Assembly: GCF_901000735.1 (NCBI RefSeq)
Contig: NC_081541.1
Span: 42,439,021 to 42,503,020 of the forward strand
Reading direction: 5' to 3'
DNA: 64,000 bases
Source of the DNA: Corylus avellana
Lineage: Eukaryota; Streptophyta; Magnoliopsida; Fagales; Betulaceae
Of the stretch, positions 1 to 11,358 are shown one piece after another (the first letter of the stretch is position 1; every line of letters starts with the position of its first letter). The notes beneath the pieces were generated by a model. It did not search any database, had not been told where the DNA came from, and saw only the letters and a list, made by a program, of their open reading frames with translations. The position numbers and the translations under genes were made by a program.

Positions 1-3000
1 CCACATAAGCTCTCCTTGCAGCTGGACGTGATGTAGTTCTAGGAATATCAGAGTAAGCAGGACCACGGGAGGAGTAGTCATCTCTATATGATGGGCGTCT
101 TTCTGGAACAGCCCTAGGACCATAATCTGTGGCAGCTCTGCTCCTTGGAGGAGGAAGATCATCACGCCGACCATAATCTCTCTTCAAGCTACTCTTCGGG
201 TATGAAGGAACTGTCAATAAATTGAAAAGTGAAATAATTATTCATAGGCAAAAATGCAGGCCTGCAGTCATTGAACACATGAAATTCAGCATACCAGGTG
301 CTCTTCTGTCATATGACCTAGCTGGAGGAGCCAAGGGCCTGCCTCTTGTCGGCATGGACACAACAGGGCGTCTATCTCTCAAGCCGCCAGGTCTCTTCAT
401 ACTGACTGGTGGGATGCGACTTCCAATTCCTCTTACTCCATGCATAGGGAGACTACGTGGTGCTGGACGACCCCATGAACTCCTGGCAACTCTCCCAACC
501 CCACGCCCAGGTCGGTAATCTCCACGACTAACATGTTTTCCTTTACCTCTCTGAAGTGGTCTTGACAATCTGGCCCTAACTTTAGCCTGAAATAAGACCA
601 TAAACTGTTATACAAAGCCATGCACAAACGAGGCAAGTACAACATTGAGCAAAATCTGAAATATCATAAGCTCTTAAAAACCAAGACTAACCTTGCTATC
701 TCCTTCACCCAACTCTGCATTGTTAATGCTTTTAGCACATGTCACTGCAGCATCATGAGTGTCAAATGTAACAAAACCAAAATCCCTTCTCTTTGCACTT
801 GGCATATTCCGGGCAAGCTCAATCTTTTCAATCTCTCCATATTTCTTGAGAAGCTCTCGGACACGGTCCTCATCCCATGAAGCAGGAACACCATCCACAA
901 ATACAGTTTTAACCTGTAACTTAAAGTATGTGAGCAGCAATTCCAAAATACTTACTAAGCATGTTCAATTAAAGGGTATAGCAAGCCTATTCGACTGCTA
1001 CACATAAACTAATATGAATGCTCAAAGATTCTCCTCACCAAAAGTAAAAGAGTAAACATTCAAGGGTAGATTCAACAAATACAAAAGCCAAAAAAAAAAA
1101 AAAAAAAAAGGCCCAGACACAGATTCTGAGAACTTCAATCTACTCTGTCAAAAAGATATCACTGTAACTCAACCACAAATCGGATTTAGTGATAAAAGAA
1201 TATGTAGATGCACATATCCAAACTAAATTCTCCATAAGTAATAGTAAGTATACATTACTCAAGACAAGATCTTATTAGCATCCCTAGCTTGACATGGTAC
1301 ACCCATGATAAACAAAAAGGTCGGAATAGAGCCAAACCATGAGGAGTTGCAGTTTCCCTAATAGAAGGCAGAAAATTTAGACCCAAAAGATTACCTGTGC
1401 CATAATTTCGTCACCAGGGTCAATGAAAGAATCTGCAAAAGAAACCTTTGCAGGCCTATCAACTCCAAACACAATATCTCTCTTCTGAAGACGCTTAAAG
1501 GCATCCATGGCATCTGAACGAGACGAAAATTCCAAAAAAGCAAACCCCCGATTCATTCCCTCATTGTTACTATCTTCAACCAATGTCAAATCCTCAACAT
1601 TATGGACTCCATAATGTTTCAACTTCTCTTTCAGCTGAAACCAAGATTGATAACACAATCAGGCATTTAGCAACTCCAGCTCATGACTAATAAAGTTGAA
1701 GGTGGCATTAAGTGAACCAATATACTTACGGCTTCTTTTGTCCATGTCTTGCATATGTTACCCAGAAAAAGGGTGTCGCTATCTTGACTTGGAGTAACAC
1801 CACACTGTTTCCCATTGATCTGGATAGCAGTCATTAACATAAATATAATTTACAACGTGAAGAATAAAATTTCCTGTTCAAACTATGAGAAGATCAAAGA
1901 TTACCACTGGGTGTTTCAGCTCTGTAACAGCCCGTTTTGCTTGCTCCACAGTTTTAAAACGCAAGAATGCAAAACCCTTGTTCTTCTTAGTCTGAGGATT
2001 CATCATCAGCCTGACTTCAGTAACCTCACCAACTTCACTGAAAACTTTCCTAAGATCATCTTCACTTGCATCCTTGTCCAAACCACCAACAAATACTTCA
2101 AACTCTTTACGTTTGCGCCTCTCTTTCACAACTTCATTGTGCTCCTCTTCCTCAGCATCAACCAGCTGTGCATGCTCCTGCTCCTCACCAGCATGCTGCT
2201 CATCATCCTCTTCGCCCTCAAGTTCTTCATGAACATCTTCCATGTCCTCCTCAACCATATCACCCTCTTCTTCTTCATCAACATTCTCCTCAAATTCTTC
2301 CTCTCCTTCATCCCCCACCTCCTGAACATCCTCTTGTTCTATTTCCTTCTCATCATAATCAACCCCACCATACTCCTCATGTTCATATTCAGGGTCATTA
2401 TCCTCTAGTTCCAACCGTTCATCTTTTTCATATTCATCAACAGATTCCTTCACCTCTTCTTCTTCTGTCACAAAATAAGGGGGGATCCATCCAGCCCCGT
2501 CAAAATAGGCTCAAGTTCAATATTCTTAACGAAACTTATAATAAAAAATTAACAGAACCCACAAAAAGTCCTCATCCTTCTTGGTATTTATATGTTTCTC
2601 ATAATTATCACAGAGATATCTTATCAATACATGACAAAGCGCTCACATGTGAGCTATAAACAATATAACCATCCACTTGTAACCCTAGGTTTCCAACAAA
2701 AATGGTGTTCTCATGTAAAGGAAAACAAAATGACATGCCCTCTTCATTGTAACTAATTTTGATCAAAATAACTACAAGTAAATGCACAACCAAAAGCAAA
2801 AGCCTCAGCCCCTGATCATGCAAATGTGGACTGAACACCACAAGTTCCAGCTGAACCATTCCCATTGAACGCCTTTCTACTCTATCATTCTCTCACTCAT
2901 AAAAGTATTTCCCAACCCATCCATTAACACCGTCGATCTCAATCAAGTACAGGCCAACAAATAACACACAAAATCCACAAAGTAATACAAATTTGTTCTT

Positions 3001-3783
3001 TACCAAAAAAAAACCAAAGAGTTAAGAAAAAAAAAAAAGCATCTAAACGGAGCAATACAACATTGGATCTGAAGCAAAACAACCATCAAGCAATAAACAA
3101 CAAAAGAAACGTTCCTTTTTTTTTCTTGCAATAATTCCATACAGAAAAACTTTGAACAATTCCAACAATTCAACCACACAATATCCACACACGCACACAT
3201 GAAACAGATAATAATTATAATTTAAACTCAATTTTTTTCAATCCCATCAGGCCCAAATCAAATTCAATGATCCAAAACAAGAACTTACTTTTCTCCGAGC
3301 CCAACCCATACAAATTTGTTCTTTACCAAAAAACAAAAACTTCTAAGAAAAAAAAAAAAAAAAAGCAGCCCGCCTAACGGAGCAAAACAACATTGGATCT
3401 GAAGCAACATAACCATCAAGCAATAAACAACAAAAGAAAACGTAATAATAATTATAATTCAAACTCAATTTTCTCAAGCCCGTCAGACCCAAATCAAATT
3501 AGACGACTCAGAACAATCACAACTTACTTTTCTCCGGACCCGAAACGTTCACGTCTCGTTTCACCTCCGGTTCAAGATCGACCGGAACCGGCTTTTCCTC
3601 GACGACTGGCTTCTTCTCTACCTTGACTTCCTCCACAGCCTGAACGGGGACCTCCTCGACCTTCGCCACTTCTTCGGTGGCAGCCTCCGGCGGCTGACTC
3701 TGGGCCTTCTGGGCCCCTCTGGTGGCTCTCGCCGTTCTCCGCGGCCCCAACCCCCCACCTCTCTTCACCGTTCGTGGAGGCAT
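1..3783 (-). CDS. hnRNP Q/R-like RNA-binding protein with three RRM domains (3' end outside window)
   Basis: Seven exons are supported by GT-AG junctions that keep frame: 3783-3528, 2464-1905, 1819-1730, 1634-1395, 913-692, 586-295 and 210-1, continuing off the window. About 623 residues are visible. Order: basic N-terminus (MPPRTVKRGGG), a very acidic Glu/Asp tract (about residues 86-195), RRM1 from about 207 (RNP2 VFVGGL, RNP1 KGFAFLRF), RRM2 from about 286 (LFLGNI, RGFAFLEF), RRM3 from about 383 (VFVDGV, FGFVTF), then an Arg/Gly/Pro-rich tail with RRDD and PPPRSR motifs. Acidic head, three consecutive RRMs and an RGG-like tail define the hnRNP Q/R (SYNCRIP) group; the plant relatives include Arabidopsis LIF2 and the longer At2g44710, which the N-terminus resembles from memory. 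A role in nuclear RNA processing or chromatin-linked regulation is inferred from the family. The start is the first ATG of the in-frame exon. Confidence 0.9.
2988..3546. repeat. Diverged tandem duplication in intron 1 of the hnRNP gene, copying the splice donor
   Basis: The stretch 2988-3312 is repeated at 3311-3546. Shared blocks include the 'caaatttgttctttacc' start, a poly-A run, 'cattggatctgaagc' and the sequence around the exon 1 donor. The second copy lacks about 90 bp (matching 3112-3204). The first copy carries a duplicate of the last bases of exon 1 plus the GTAAGT donor (pseudo-donor at 3288/3287), while the true donor is at 3527/3526. Confidence 0.75.
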
Positions 3784-6642
3784 TGTTTTCACAATTTCGT
3801 CGAACAAAGACTAAAACTTCTCAAAAATTGGGACTTAAAACCCCTAAATTTAAAGAATTGCGATAAGAAGATTCGCAACTGGAGGTCAATGAAACCCTAG
3901 CGGAGAGAATATCGAAACCCTAGAGAGAGAGAGAAAGAGACACAGCAATGCGGGAGTTGATTCGAAAAATAGGGGTTCCTTTTATATCCTAGTCCGCAGT
4001 GCGTGGGGTTTGTTGAGTGTTGTCCTCAAGGAGGAAAGATAAGCTGTGAGTGGCTTGGGGTACACTTGGCGTGAAACTATTGGTGATCATTTGTGAAGAC
4101 CTTCTGGTGGGTCACAAAAATTGAGAAATTTGTGGTCCGTGATGCACTTGATCATCTCCCCTCTAGAGGATGATTCGTACGCTGGTGAGTCGGTGACGCT
4201 GTGCTTAAGATTACAATCTAATATAGGGGTAGGGTCTCCAGAAACAGACAGTGATACGGCAGTTTATGTTGCACCGAATCTCTATCCATGACAATGACAG
4301 AGGTTTTTTTTTTTTTTTTTTTTTTTTAACTATAAAAAAAAAATTATGGCTATAAATATACAAAAATAAAAAATTATCTATATATATATATATATATATA
4401 TAGAAATAGATATTTAGGTTAGGTTAAAAGCCTATTTGAGATTGTATTAAAGAGCTTAAAAAATATTTTTATATATAATTAATACTTAAAAAGTTGTACC
4501 AAACAAAAAACTGATATGTTTGGTAAAAATTTTCAAAATCACTTCTTTGACATTTTCACTCTAAAAATGTTAAACCCACTTTTGGAAAATGACAGAAATT
4601 TCTTTCAAACTGGTTTGGAGAAAAAAATTTTCAACCTAATCTAATAAGTGTCAAATGTAATCTCTTACATGTTTTCTTTAACTTTTAACTGTCATTTATT
4701 GTCATTCTACTAATTTAGGAATCCAAACATTAATTTTTTAAAATCCAAAAATGTTGAATAAACCATGTCACTTATTAGAGTAGGTTCAAGGAAGTTTGGA
4801 CGAAATTTGTGTCATTTGGAAAAAGCTTAAAAATGAATTTTGTTTTCTTCTAAAAGCTTTTTTTAAAAAAAAATTTAAAAGCTCTATTTTCCAATGTAAT
4901 ACAAACATGCTCAAAAACATTTTTTTAGAACTAAAAATAAAAGTAAACCCTAAAATATATTAATAAACATACTGTATATTTTTTTGTCACAACCATTAAC
5001 AAATAACTTAAAGCACAAAACATTTTTAAAAAATGAGGAATGCTATATATTGGCTTCTTTTGATAATCAACTCTAATTTTTTTAAAAAAGTTAATTTCTT
5101 ACTTTTATATAACATCAATCATTTTTTTTATTGTTATTCAAACAAAAAACTCATAATAAAACATAACTTTTTTATTTTTCTCTACAAAAAATTCAAAACT
5201 TTTCTTTACTCTATATCACATTTGAAACAAAAAATTCACTACATAATCTTTTACCAAGCAGAGCCATTATAATTCTATCCAACATTCATCCAAAAGCTAA
5301 CGTGACATTTTCAACTAACTTTTTAAATTAATCATTGTTAAATAAAATAAGATCAAATGATTGATTTAGAATGTCACACTATCATTGTTAAACAGATTAT
5401 AAGATTAAAACAAAAAAACAAAAAAAAAAAAACAATATTTAGCACTGCCTTTTAAAAGGTAAGACATTTGTCATCTCCAAATTAATTTCAAGTTCAGTTT
5501 GAAAATTCTTGGTGCCAAACTGGTTTGTTGTGTTAAATAACAAATTTTATTTTGACCTTCTTCCTTACATCAACTATTGGATTTACAAAATTGGTTTCTG
5601 ATAAGATCCTTATAATTAGAGATATTATTGAGAGAATTGTAGAGATGATAGGAGTTATCAATAAGAGTTCTCTCTACATAAGAAGAGTAGTTGTATTTTA
5701 TTAGGATATATAGGAGTTAAGTGATAATGTTTTATTTATGATCGATAGACATCTATCACCTTAGGACTATTTGTATTATTGAATGGCATTTGTTAATGAA
5801 TGAAAGGAAGTTGAATATTGGTATTATAATACAATCTCTGTATTTTGAGAGTTCTCGACTCACTTGAAGTAACCATTGGAGATCATGTGTTTTGAAGTTC
5901 GCATCAGTTTCTTCTTCTATTGAGTGTAGCTATGAAACGACAGCAATGGGTGATCATTTTTGGAACGTTTTGGATTGAAGGTGTGAACTGTGAAGTGGTG
6001 TTGATGGCTTTTGCTGCAACAAATCAGGGCAATTTTTGAGGTTGGAGGGTTTTTGCCTTTTTGGGCTATGGGTGCCGTTTATGTTGGTGTATGTGGGACA
6101 TCAATGGTGGATATATATATATATATAGGTTAGAGCACATTCTATCCGGATATAGTGTAATTAAAACTCTGGTATTTTTAATTCAAATCAATTTCATTCA
6201 TTCTAACCCAACGCCCACCAACCTCTGAATCCTCCACCCATCTCCGAGCTCTCAACATTAAAATCTCCAAAACCAACGTAGTTTTATTGATTGATGTGTT
6301 GTAGATGAGATATTTTGTTAAGAAAAAGAAAATTAATTGGTGTGAAGAGATATATTATTTTTAGTGTTCTAAGTAGACCAAATTTACACAAAAACTTGAT
6401 TGAAGTTATAACTCTATAAAGAAAGAGAAATTTTTCTCAAAACAAAAACTTTATCACAATGGAGGCTAAATAAAAAAAAAAAAACCACCACAAATTAATG
6501 AACTAATTTTTCACAAAGAGGAAATATTACAAATTTTAGTAATCCTGCCTATTAAACCCTAAACCCTATGGAACAGCTGCAGAGAAAAAGACACGGTACC
6601 TTACAGAACAAGAAAACACAAATTGCCCTAATTAATGAAGAA
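3784..6642. other. Intergenic region: hnRNP promoter/5'UTR, then AT-rich relic DNA
   Basis: The stretch 3784-4000 is GC-richer with GA repeats near 3925-3940 and probably holds the hnRNP 5'UTR and core promoter. Beyond it lie a poly-T run (4306-4327), a (TA)n microsatellite (4377-4402) and a possible degenerate TIR element (4430-4915; its outer edges resemble those of the element at 10367-10590). The stretch 5590-5930 looks like a decayed LTR tail (short direct words, AT-rich, 'tctctgtattttgagag'), but no partner LTR, PBS or target duplication was found. No convincing gene is seen. Confidence 0.4.
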
Positions 6643-7200
6643 TTAATCTAGTCTTCTTTGAAGACTAGAATTCATGGGCAGAAAATCCTTCAAAGAGACC
6701 CTCCTCCTCACCGTCTCTTCTACTCGATCAGCCACCTTTTTCATCAACTCTTCCATGAAATCTTTGCACTGCTCAAGTTCATGCAATTCCATGCCACAAA
6801 TATGCTCATTCGACAAAAACCCGCCACCCTCGCTCCTTCCAGCAACAGTCGTTTCTTTTTCTTGTTTGGCTCTCACGAAATCTCCGATATCCCCGTGCAT
6901 GATCTCGGAGTTCACCGAGGGATCAATATCTCCACCAATCCCATCCCCATGCAAGGGCTTTTCTTCTTCTCGTAGAAAGCGGTCCACGACGGAGTTCACC
7001 GACGGCTGCCCATAGGCATAGAGCTTGTCCTTTGGCGAGAACACGATAGCTGCGACATCAACACCGCATAAGGTGGAGAGTTTCTCCACCTTCCGAAAGA
7101 GGCCGTTGCGCCGCTTGGTGAAGGTGGAGTACATGGAGTCCTTGTTCTCTATTTTCTTGATCTCAATTTTGCTGCGACCCATGCCTCTTGGTCTCACCAT
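6643..7200 (-). CDS. Type I (M-alpha) MADS-box transcription factor
   Basis: Intronless frame of 185 aa from ATG 7200 to TAA 6643. Residues 8-65 form a MADS domain: GRSKIEIKKIENKDSMYSTF, then KRRNGLFRKVEKLSTLCGV and the hydrophobic strand VAAIVFSP. The GQPSVNSVVDRFL segment after the domain is typical of the AGL62/AGL23-29 M-alpha group. There is no K-box, and the C-terminus ends in a short predicted helix (ELEQCKDFMEELMKKVADRVEE), as in type I proteins. Such factors bind CArG-like DNA and usually act in the female gametophyte or endosperm; this is family knowledge, not shown here. A TA-rich run at 7339-7354 could supply a TATA box about 140 bp upstream. The N-terminus MVRPRG is slightly longer than usual. 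The Met-Tyr-Ser-Thr stretch where many family members read QVTFSKRR is unusual but conservative in length. Confidence 0.88.
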   Translation of the reverse strand: MVRPRGMGRSKIEIKKIENKDSMYSTFTKRRNGLFRKVEKLSTLCGVDVAAIVFSPKDKLYAYGQPSVNSVVDRFLREEEKPLHGDGIGGDIDPSVNSEIMHGDIGDFVRAKQEKETTVAGRSEGGGFLSNEHICGMELHELEQCKDFMEELMKKVADRVEETVRRRVSLKDFLPMNSSLQRRLD

Positions 7201-7503
7201 GGATGATTATGGAATGAAAAGCTTTCCTCCTCTTCTGTTATTTACGTGAGGATTAGTTTGGGAGAAGAGGAAACCCTAATATTGAAAGCAAGGGTTTTTT
7301 TGTTGTGTACACACAACAAAGCTTCTAATTCCTTCTATATATATATATATATAAAGAAACTTTATCCAAAGAAATTTCCCCAACCATTTCAAAAAAGAAA
7401 AAGGAAAAAGATATTCCCTTTCCCAAACGTGAGGGTTGCACGTTTCCTTTTCATATTTGTATAGCAATTTTCATTCCCAGCAAATTAGAAAAAAAACAAA
7501 AAT

Positions 7504-8095
7504 GGAAAAGTCCACATGCCCCACGAACTACAACCCAATTGACAATATTTTCTTCAAACTTTCAATTGTGACAATGTCTCTTTCAAACTACTAAAACATT
7601 GTCAATGTCTCCACAATGATGAAACTACCCTAGTAAAATAAAAAAATACTAAAACTTCGAAAAAAAAATTAAAACTAAAATAAATAAAAAATCAAGGGTC
7701 GGCCAAATTTAAAATTAAAAAAAAAAAATCATTTTTTATAAGAAAAAAATTTAAAAATTTCGATTTTTTTTTAAAAAATATATATAGAAAAATTCAAATA
7801 AAAATTTCCATTTTAAAAATTAAAAAATTTCGTTTAAAAAAAATCGTTTAAAAAAATCGTTTTTTTAATTTAAATTTTCGTTTTAAAAAAAATAAGAAAA
7901 ATTATTTTTCTTTTCAAATTTATAAGGGTATTTTTGTCTTATTGAGAAATATATATGAGCATTTTTATCTTTTTGCTAGTCTTAGGGGGGACATTGATAA
8001 TGTTTTGGTAGTTTGTGAGAGACATTATCGCAATTAAAAGTTTGGGGGACATTATCAATTTAATGGTAGTCTAAAGGGAGTATATGAACTTTACC
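7504..8095. mobile_element. Non-autonomous TIR (foldback) element, about 590 bp
   Basis: The left arm (7504-about 7612) and right arm (about 7985-8095) are imperfect inverted repeats over roughly 105 bp. Each contains, in opposite orientation, a block reading (C)AATTGA(C/T)AAT, then ACTTT(C/T)AATTG and AAAACATT(G/A)TCAATGTC. The centre is AT-rich with no reading frame. The ends read GG(T)AAAGT...ACTTTACC. A clear target duplication was not found, so the family is uncertain; a Mutator-like origin is plausible by analogy with its neighbours. Confidence 0.65.
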
Positions 8096-8520
8096 TAAGA
8101 AAAAACCAACCACCGTTTAAATTATTAAGCCAAACAGAGTGTATCACAAATATTGCATTGTGACAACAGCAATTAAATAAAAAATAGTAAATGGGTGTTA
8201 ATAATAGTACTATATTTTTTTTACTACATTTTTATTTTTTTAAATTGATTTGATAGGCTATAATTAGTATACTAATTATTTTTTACAAATTGATTAAACA
8301 AAAAATTTAACTTGTCAATTTAATTAATTAGCAATTGCCTTATTAATGCCCATAGAGGACTATGCACGTCAATTTGTATGAAAATTGTAGTAAAAGCTCT
8401 TGTACTCCAAGCGGTTTTCATATTGAATATTGCATGTTGGAACGAAGAAAAAATATATATAATAATTTAATCCAAGTTTCCAAATGATTTAAATTTAGTC
8501 TCTAAATTTTATTTTTAATT

Positions 8521-9121
8521 GGGTAAACTTCATAAAGGCCCCCTAAATTTTCAGCCGTTTTGACAAGCACCTCCTAAATTTTCAAAACTCTTACTTAGGC
8601 CCCCTAAACTTTGATTTGCTCTCACTTTGGACTCTTTTAACGTTAAAGTCAAATAATTTGACTTTTTATACACATTTTACCCACCCCCAGGGGGTGGTTC
8701 ATGGCCAAGTGTGGGTGGTCCCCTTACCAAAAGTTTTTAGACCCACCACCCTCAAACGCATCTCTATCACCCAAACGGTTAGCAGCGAGCTTGGTCTTTT
8801 AGTAATCTCCATTTCACCCCGTATCGCTGAGGGTTCTCACCCACCTCGATTTCCTTTTAATATTATGCCCAAAACAACATCGTTTTGGGTTGGGTGGTAA
8901 TGTAGTTTTGAAGCCCAAAACGATGTAGTTTTGGAGTCCAAAACGACGTAGTTTTAGTTGAGGGTAAAATGGGTATAAAAGTCAAATTATTTGACTTTAA
9001 CGTTAAAAGGGTCCAAAGTGAGAGCAAACTAAAGTTCAAGGGACCTAAGTAAGAGTTTTGAAAATTCAGGGGTGCTTGTCAAAACGCCTGAAAGTTCATG
9101 GGTACTTTCTGAAGTTTCCCC
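8521..9121. mobile_element. Mutator-like foldback MITE with long TIRs
   Basis: Inverted arms of about 140 bp: the left begins GGGTAAACTTCATAAAGG and the right, reverse-complemented, begins GGGGAAACTTCAGAAAG. Both carry AACGTTAAAGTCAAAT near the inner edge. Flanking 9-mers tttttaatt (8512-8520) and tttttcatt (9122-9130) match at 8 of 9 positions, as expected for an old 9-bp Mutator-type target duplication. The core (8685-8760) is GC-rich with GGGGTGG/CCACCCC words. Half of a related element lies at 32600-33215. No transposase is present. Confidence 0.78.
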
Positions 9122-9130
9122 TTTTTCATT

Positions 9131-11358
9131 TCAACAATTAAGTCTTAACTTTTTCTTCGATTTCAAATAGGTCGCTCTATCAATTTATTGTCCAATTAAT
9201 TAATTAATTTTTTTTATAAATTATTATCCAATTAATTAACCGTATGTCATGTTAGACCAATCAATTAATGTTACATGACTTTCGCTTGACATATCATGAT
9301 TCATCAGATTCATGTGCCAAAAAAAAAATAATAATAATAAAAAATAAAGCTTTATATATGGAATGAATAAGTTAATTGAAAAGCTCATTAACAAGTTAAA
9401 ATTCGTTCGAAAAATAAATGAAACAAGTTTAAATAGATTATCTAACACAGTAATAAGTTCAAACATGGCCCATGTTCCAAAATACTATAAATAAATAAAT
9501 AAACAAATTGAACTTGAACATTCAACGCTCTACTTGACTTGGCTTCATTAAAGCCGACTCTTGACTAAAAGTCCTGGTTTATTGGGATAAGAAGATTTTT
9601 CATTTTGATAATCCATGTAAAAACTTGAGTGCACGCGCAGACGAAGACAATGGTTAATAATTTTTCCAGGTACTACAGGCTCAGCAACCCTCATGATTCA
9701 TGAACCAGAACATAAGTAGTTCCATTTCTCTCTGTTTGGATATTTTCTTAAGTTTGATTCTGGTCTGCATCCTTTAACCTGCAAATATAGCAGTTGCAAA
9801 AAGAAATAAATTAAAGAATAATCATATTTGGGAAAATTTGAAAAATAAAGGGATAAGAACAGATGCCCAAGATTTGCATTAATGATCGATTTCATCCAAA
9901 TGATAAGTTTCATAGAGTAATACTACTTTTTACACTCATTTTACACTGACCAATGTAAACGTATTTTAAGTGGTTTATCATGTCAGCCACTTAAAACAAA
10001 AACAAAAGAAAAGCTATTTACAATATGTTACGATGTGAAATGGGTATAAAGAATAGCATCACTTTAACAATATAAATGGTTCTACCTTGTGTTCCAAGGC
10101 TGCAAGGTTTATTTTTGACACAGAAAATACTAGACCTCTTTAAAATGGATTTCCTTGATGTGAGCCCTACATGCTGCATATCAATATGCATCTTCAATGC
10201 CTTCTTGTTTCCTTATTCGACTCATAATTTGTGGATTGGGAGTGGGTTTATTCTCATTTCCTTCCAATTGAGGATGATTCAAACTAGAACACCACCTAAT
10301 CACATCTAGATTGATCATACAGAAACTGGAAGAATGTGAATAATTTCATTTATAATAAATATCTTAGAGTCTATTTGAGATTGCGTTTAAGAAATATAAC
10401 ATTCAAGTCAAAAGGCGCTTTTTGGTAAAAGTTTCATTTTTAAGCTTTTGCCAAAAGTGCATTTTGGTCATTTTTTGAATAAAAAAATACTATTGAATTT
10501 TTTTACCAAACATGCCAGCTTTTGTTTGACATGACTTATTAAGTACTAAAAATACCTTTTAAGCTCTTTAACGTAATCCCAAACGTGCCCTTAAACTAAC
10601 CCCCTCAGATTCCTACCTATTATCTCCAGCCAAAAAGCAAAATGGTAATCACCAGCTCATTCCATGGATTTAAATAGTTGCATGATATTGAGAAATATCT
10701 TTTAAACCAACTGTTTTGGCTATAGCCGGAATAAACAGAAACTGGAGAACAACCAGAAATACAATGGCAACAATACTTTTTATGCTGGAAATTTTCACAG
10801 ATATTTCTAGATTCAAAGATGAGTGGTACCTTCAGCTACATGATGCAAAGCAATATCAACTTTTACTTAATAAGAAACAAAATATTAAAAAAAAAAAAAA
10901 AACTACAGAAGGCATGCAACTTCAATTAAACTCGAAGTGGCTCATAGAAACCTATATGTATATATATTTTAAACAGGCATAACTACTTGAAACCCACCTA
11001 TCAAAAAAACAAGAGAAAAAAAAAAAAAGTTTAAGAAATTGAAACCCTGTAAGAGACACTAAGAGCAAGAGCATACTTGTTATCAGAAAGAGCAAAGAAA
11101 CTCCAGTAATAGTCTATTTGTGATCACGCTTGCTATAGTCTTGAAATCCCCCAAATCATGAACGAAGATCTTTTGGTTGCAAATGAAAATATTGAAATTA
11201 TGAAAGCATTTTTTTTATGCATTTATACTGAAAACAATTGTTTTATAGTATTTTAAATATTATATTACAAGCAAACATAATCATTAGCCAATTGGAGGAA
11301 ACAAAAAAAAGGAAAAAAAGGTTTTGCCTGCTTACCATTGAGAGAAGTGCTAGTCTCT
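9131..11358. other. Intergenic region downstream of KDSA
   Basis: AT-rich DNA without a convincing gene. It holds a small hairpin MITE-like segment at about 9915-10068 (inverted 'agtaatactactttttacac' edges), the TIR element at 10367-10590, and an orphan exon-like piece at 9702-9780 on the minus strand. The last 300 bp next to 11358 probably contain the KDSA 3'UTR, but no poly(A) signal was assigned. Confidence 0.4.
10367..10590. mobile_element. PIF/Harbinger-like MITE (224 bp)
   Basis: The ends GAGTCTATTTGAGATTGCG and, reverse-complemented, GGGCACGTTTGGGATTACG form imperfect TIRs. TTA stands on both sides (10364-10366 and 10591-10593), the trinucleotide duplication expected of PIF/Harbinger elements. 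There is no coding content. Confidence 0.5.

Noticed and set aside
1815..2659. Long plus-strand open frames opposite the acidic exon of the hnRNP gene
   Set aside because: They are antisense shadows of a Glu/Asp-rich coding exon (CTC/TTC-rich complement gives Leu, Phe, Pro, His runs) and have no domain.
5590..5930. Possible solo LTR
   Set aside because: Composition resembles a Copia LTR tail, but no TG...CA ends with a target duplication could be fixed, so it is only mentioned in the spacer entry.
8616..8900. Open frame in the foldback element at 8.5-9.1 kb
   Set aside because: Lies in TIR and GC-rich core of a non-autonomous element; no motif and not shared by the relative at 32.6 kb.
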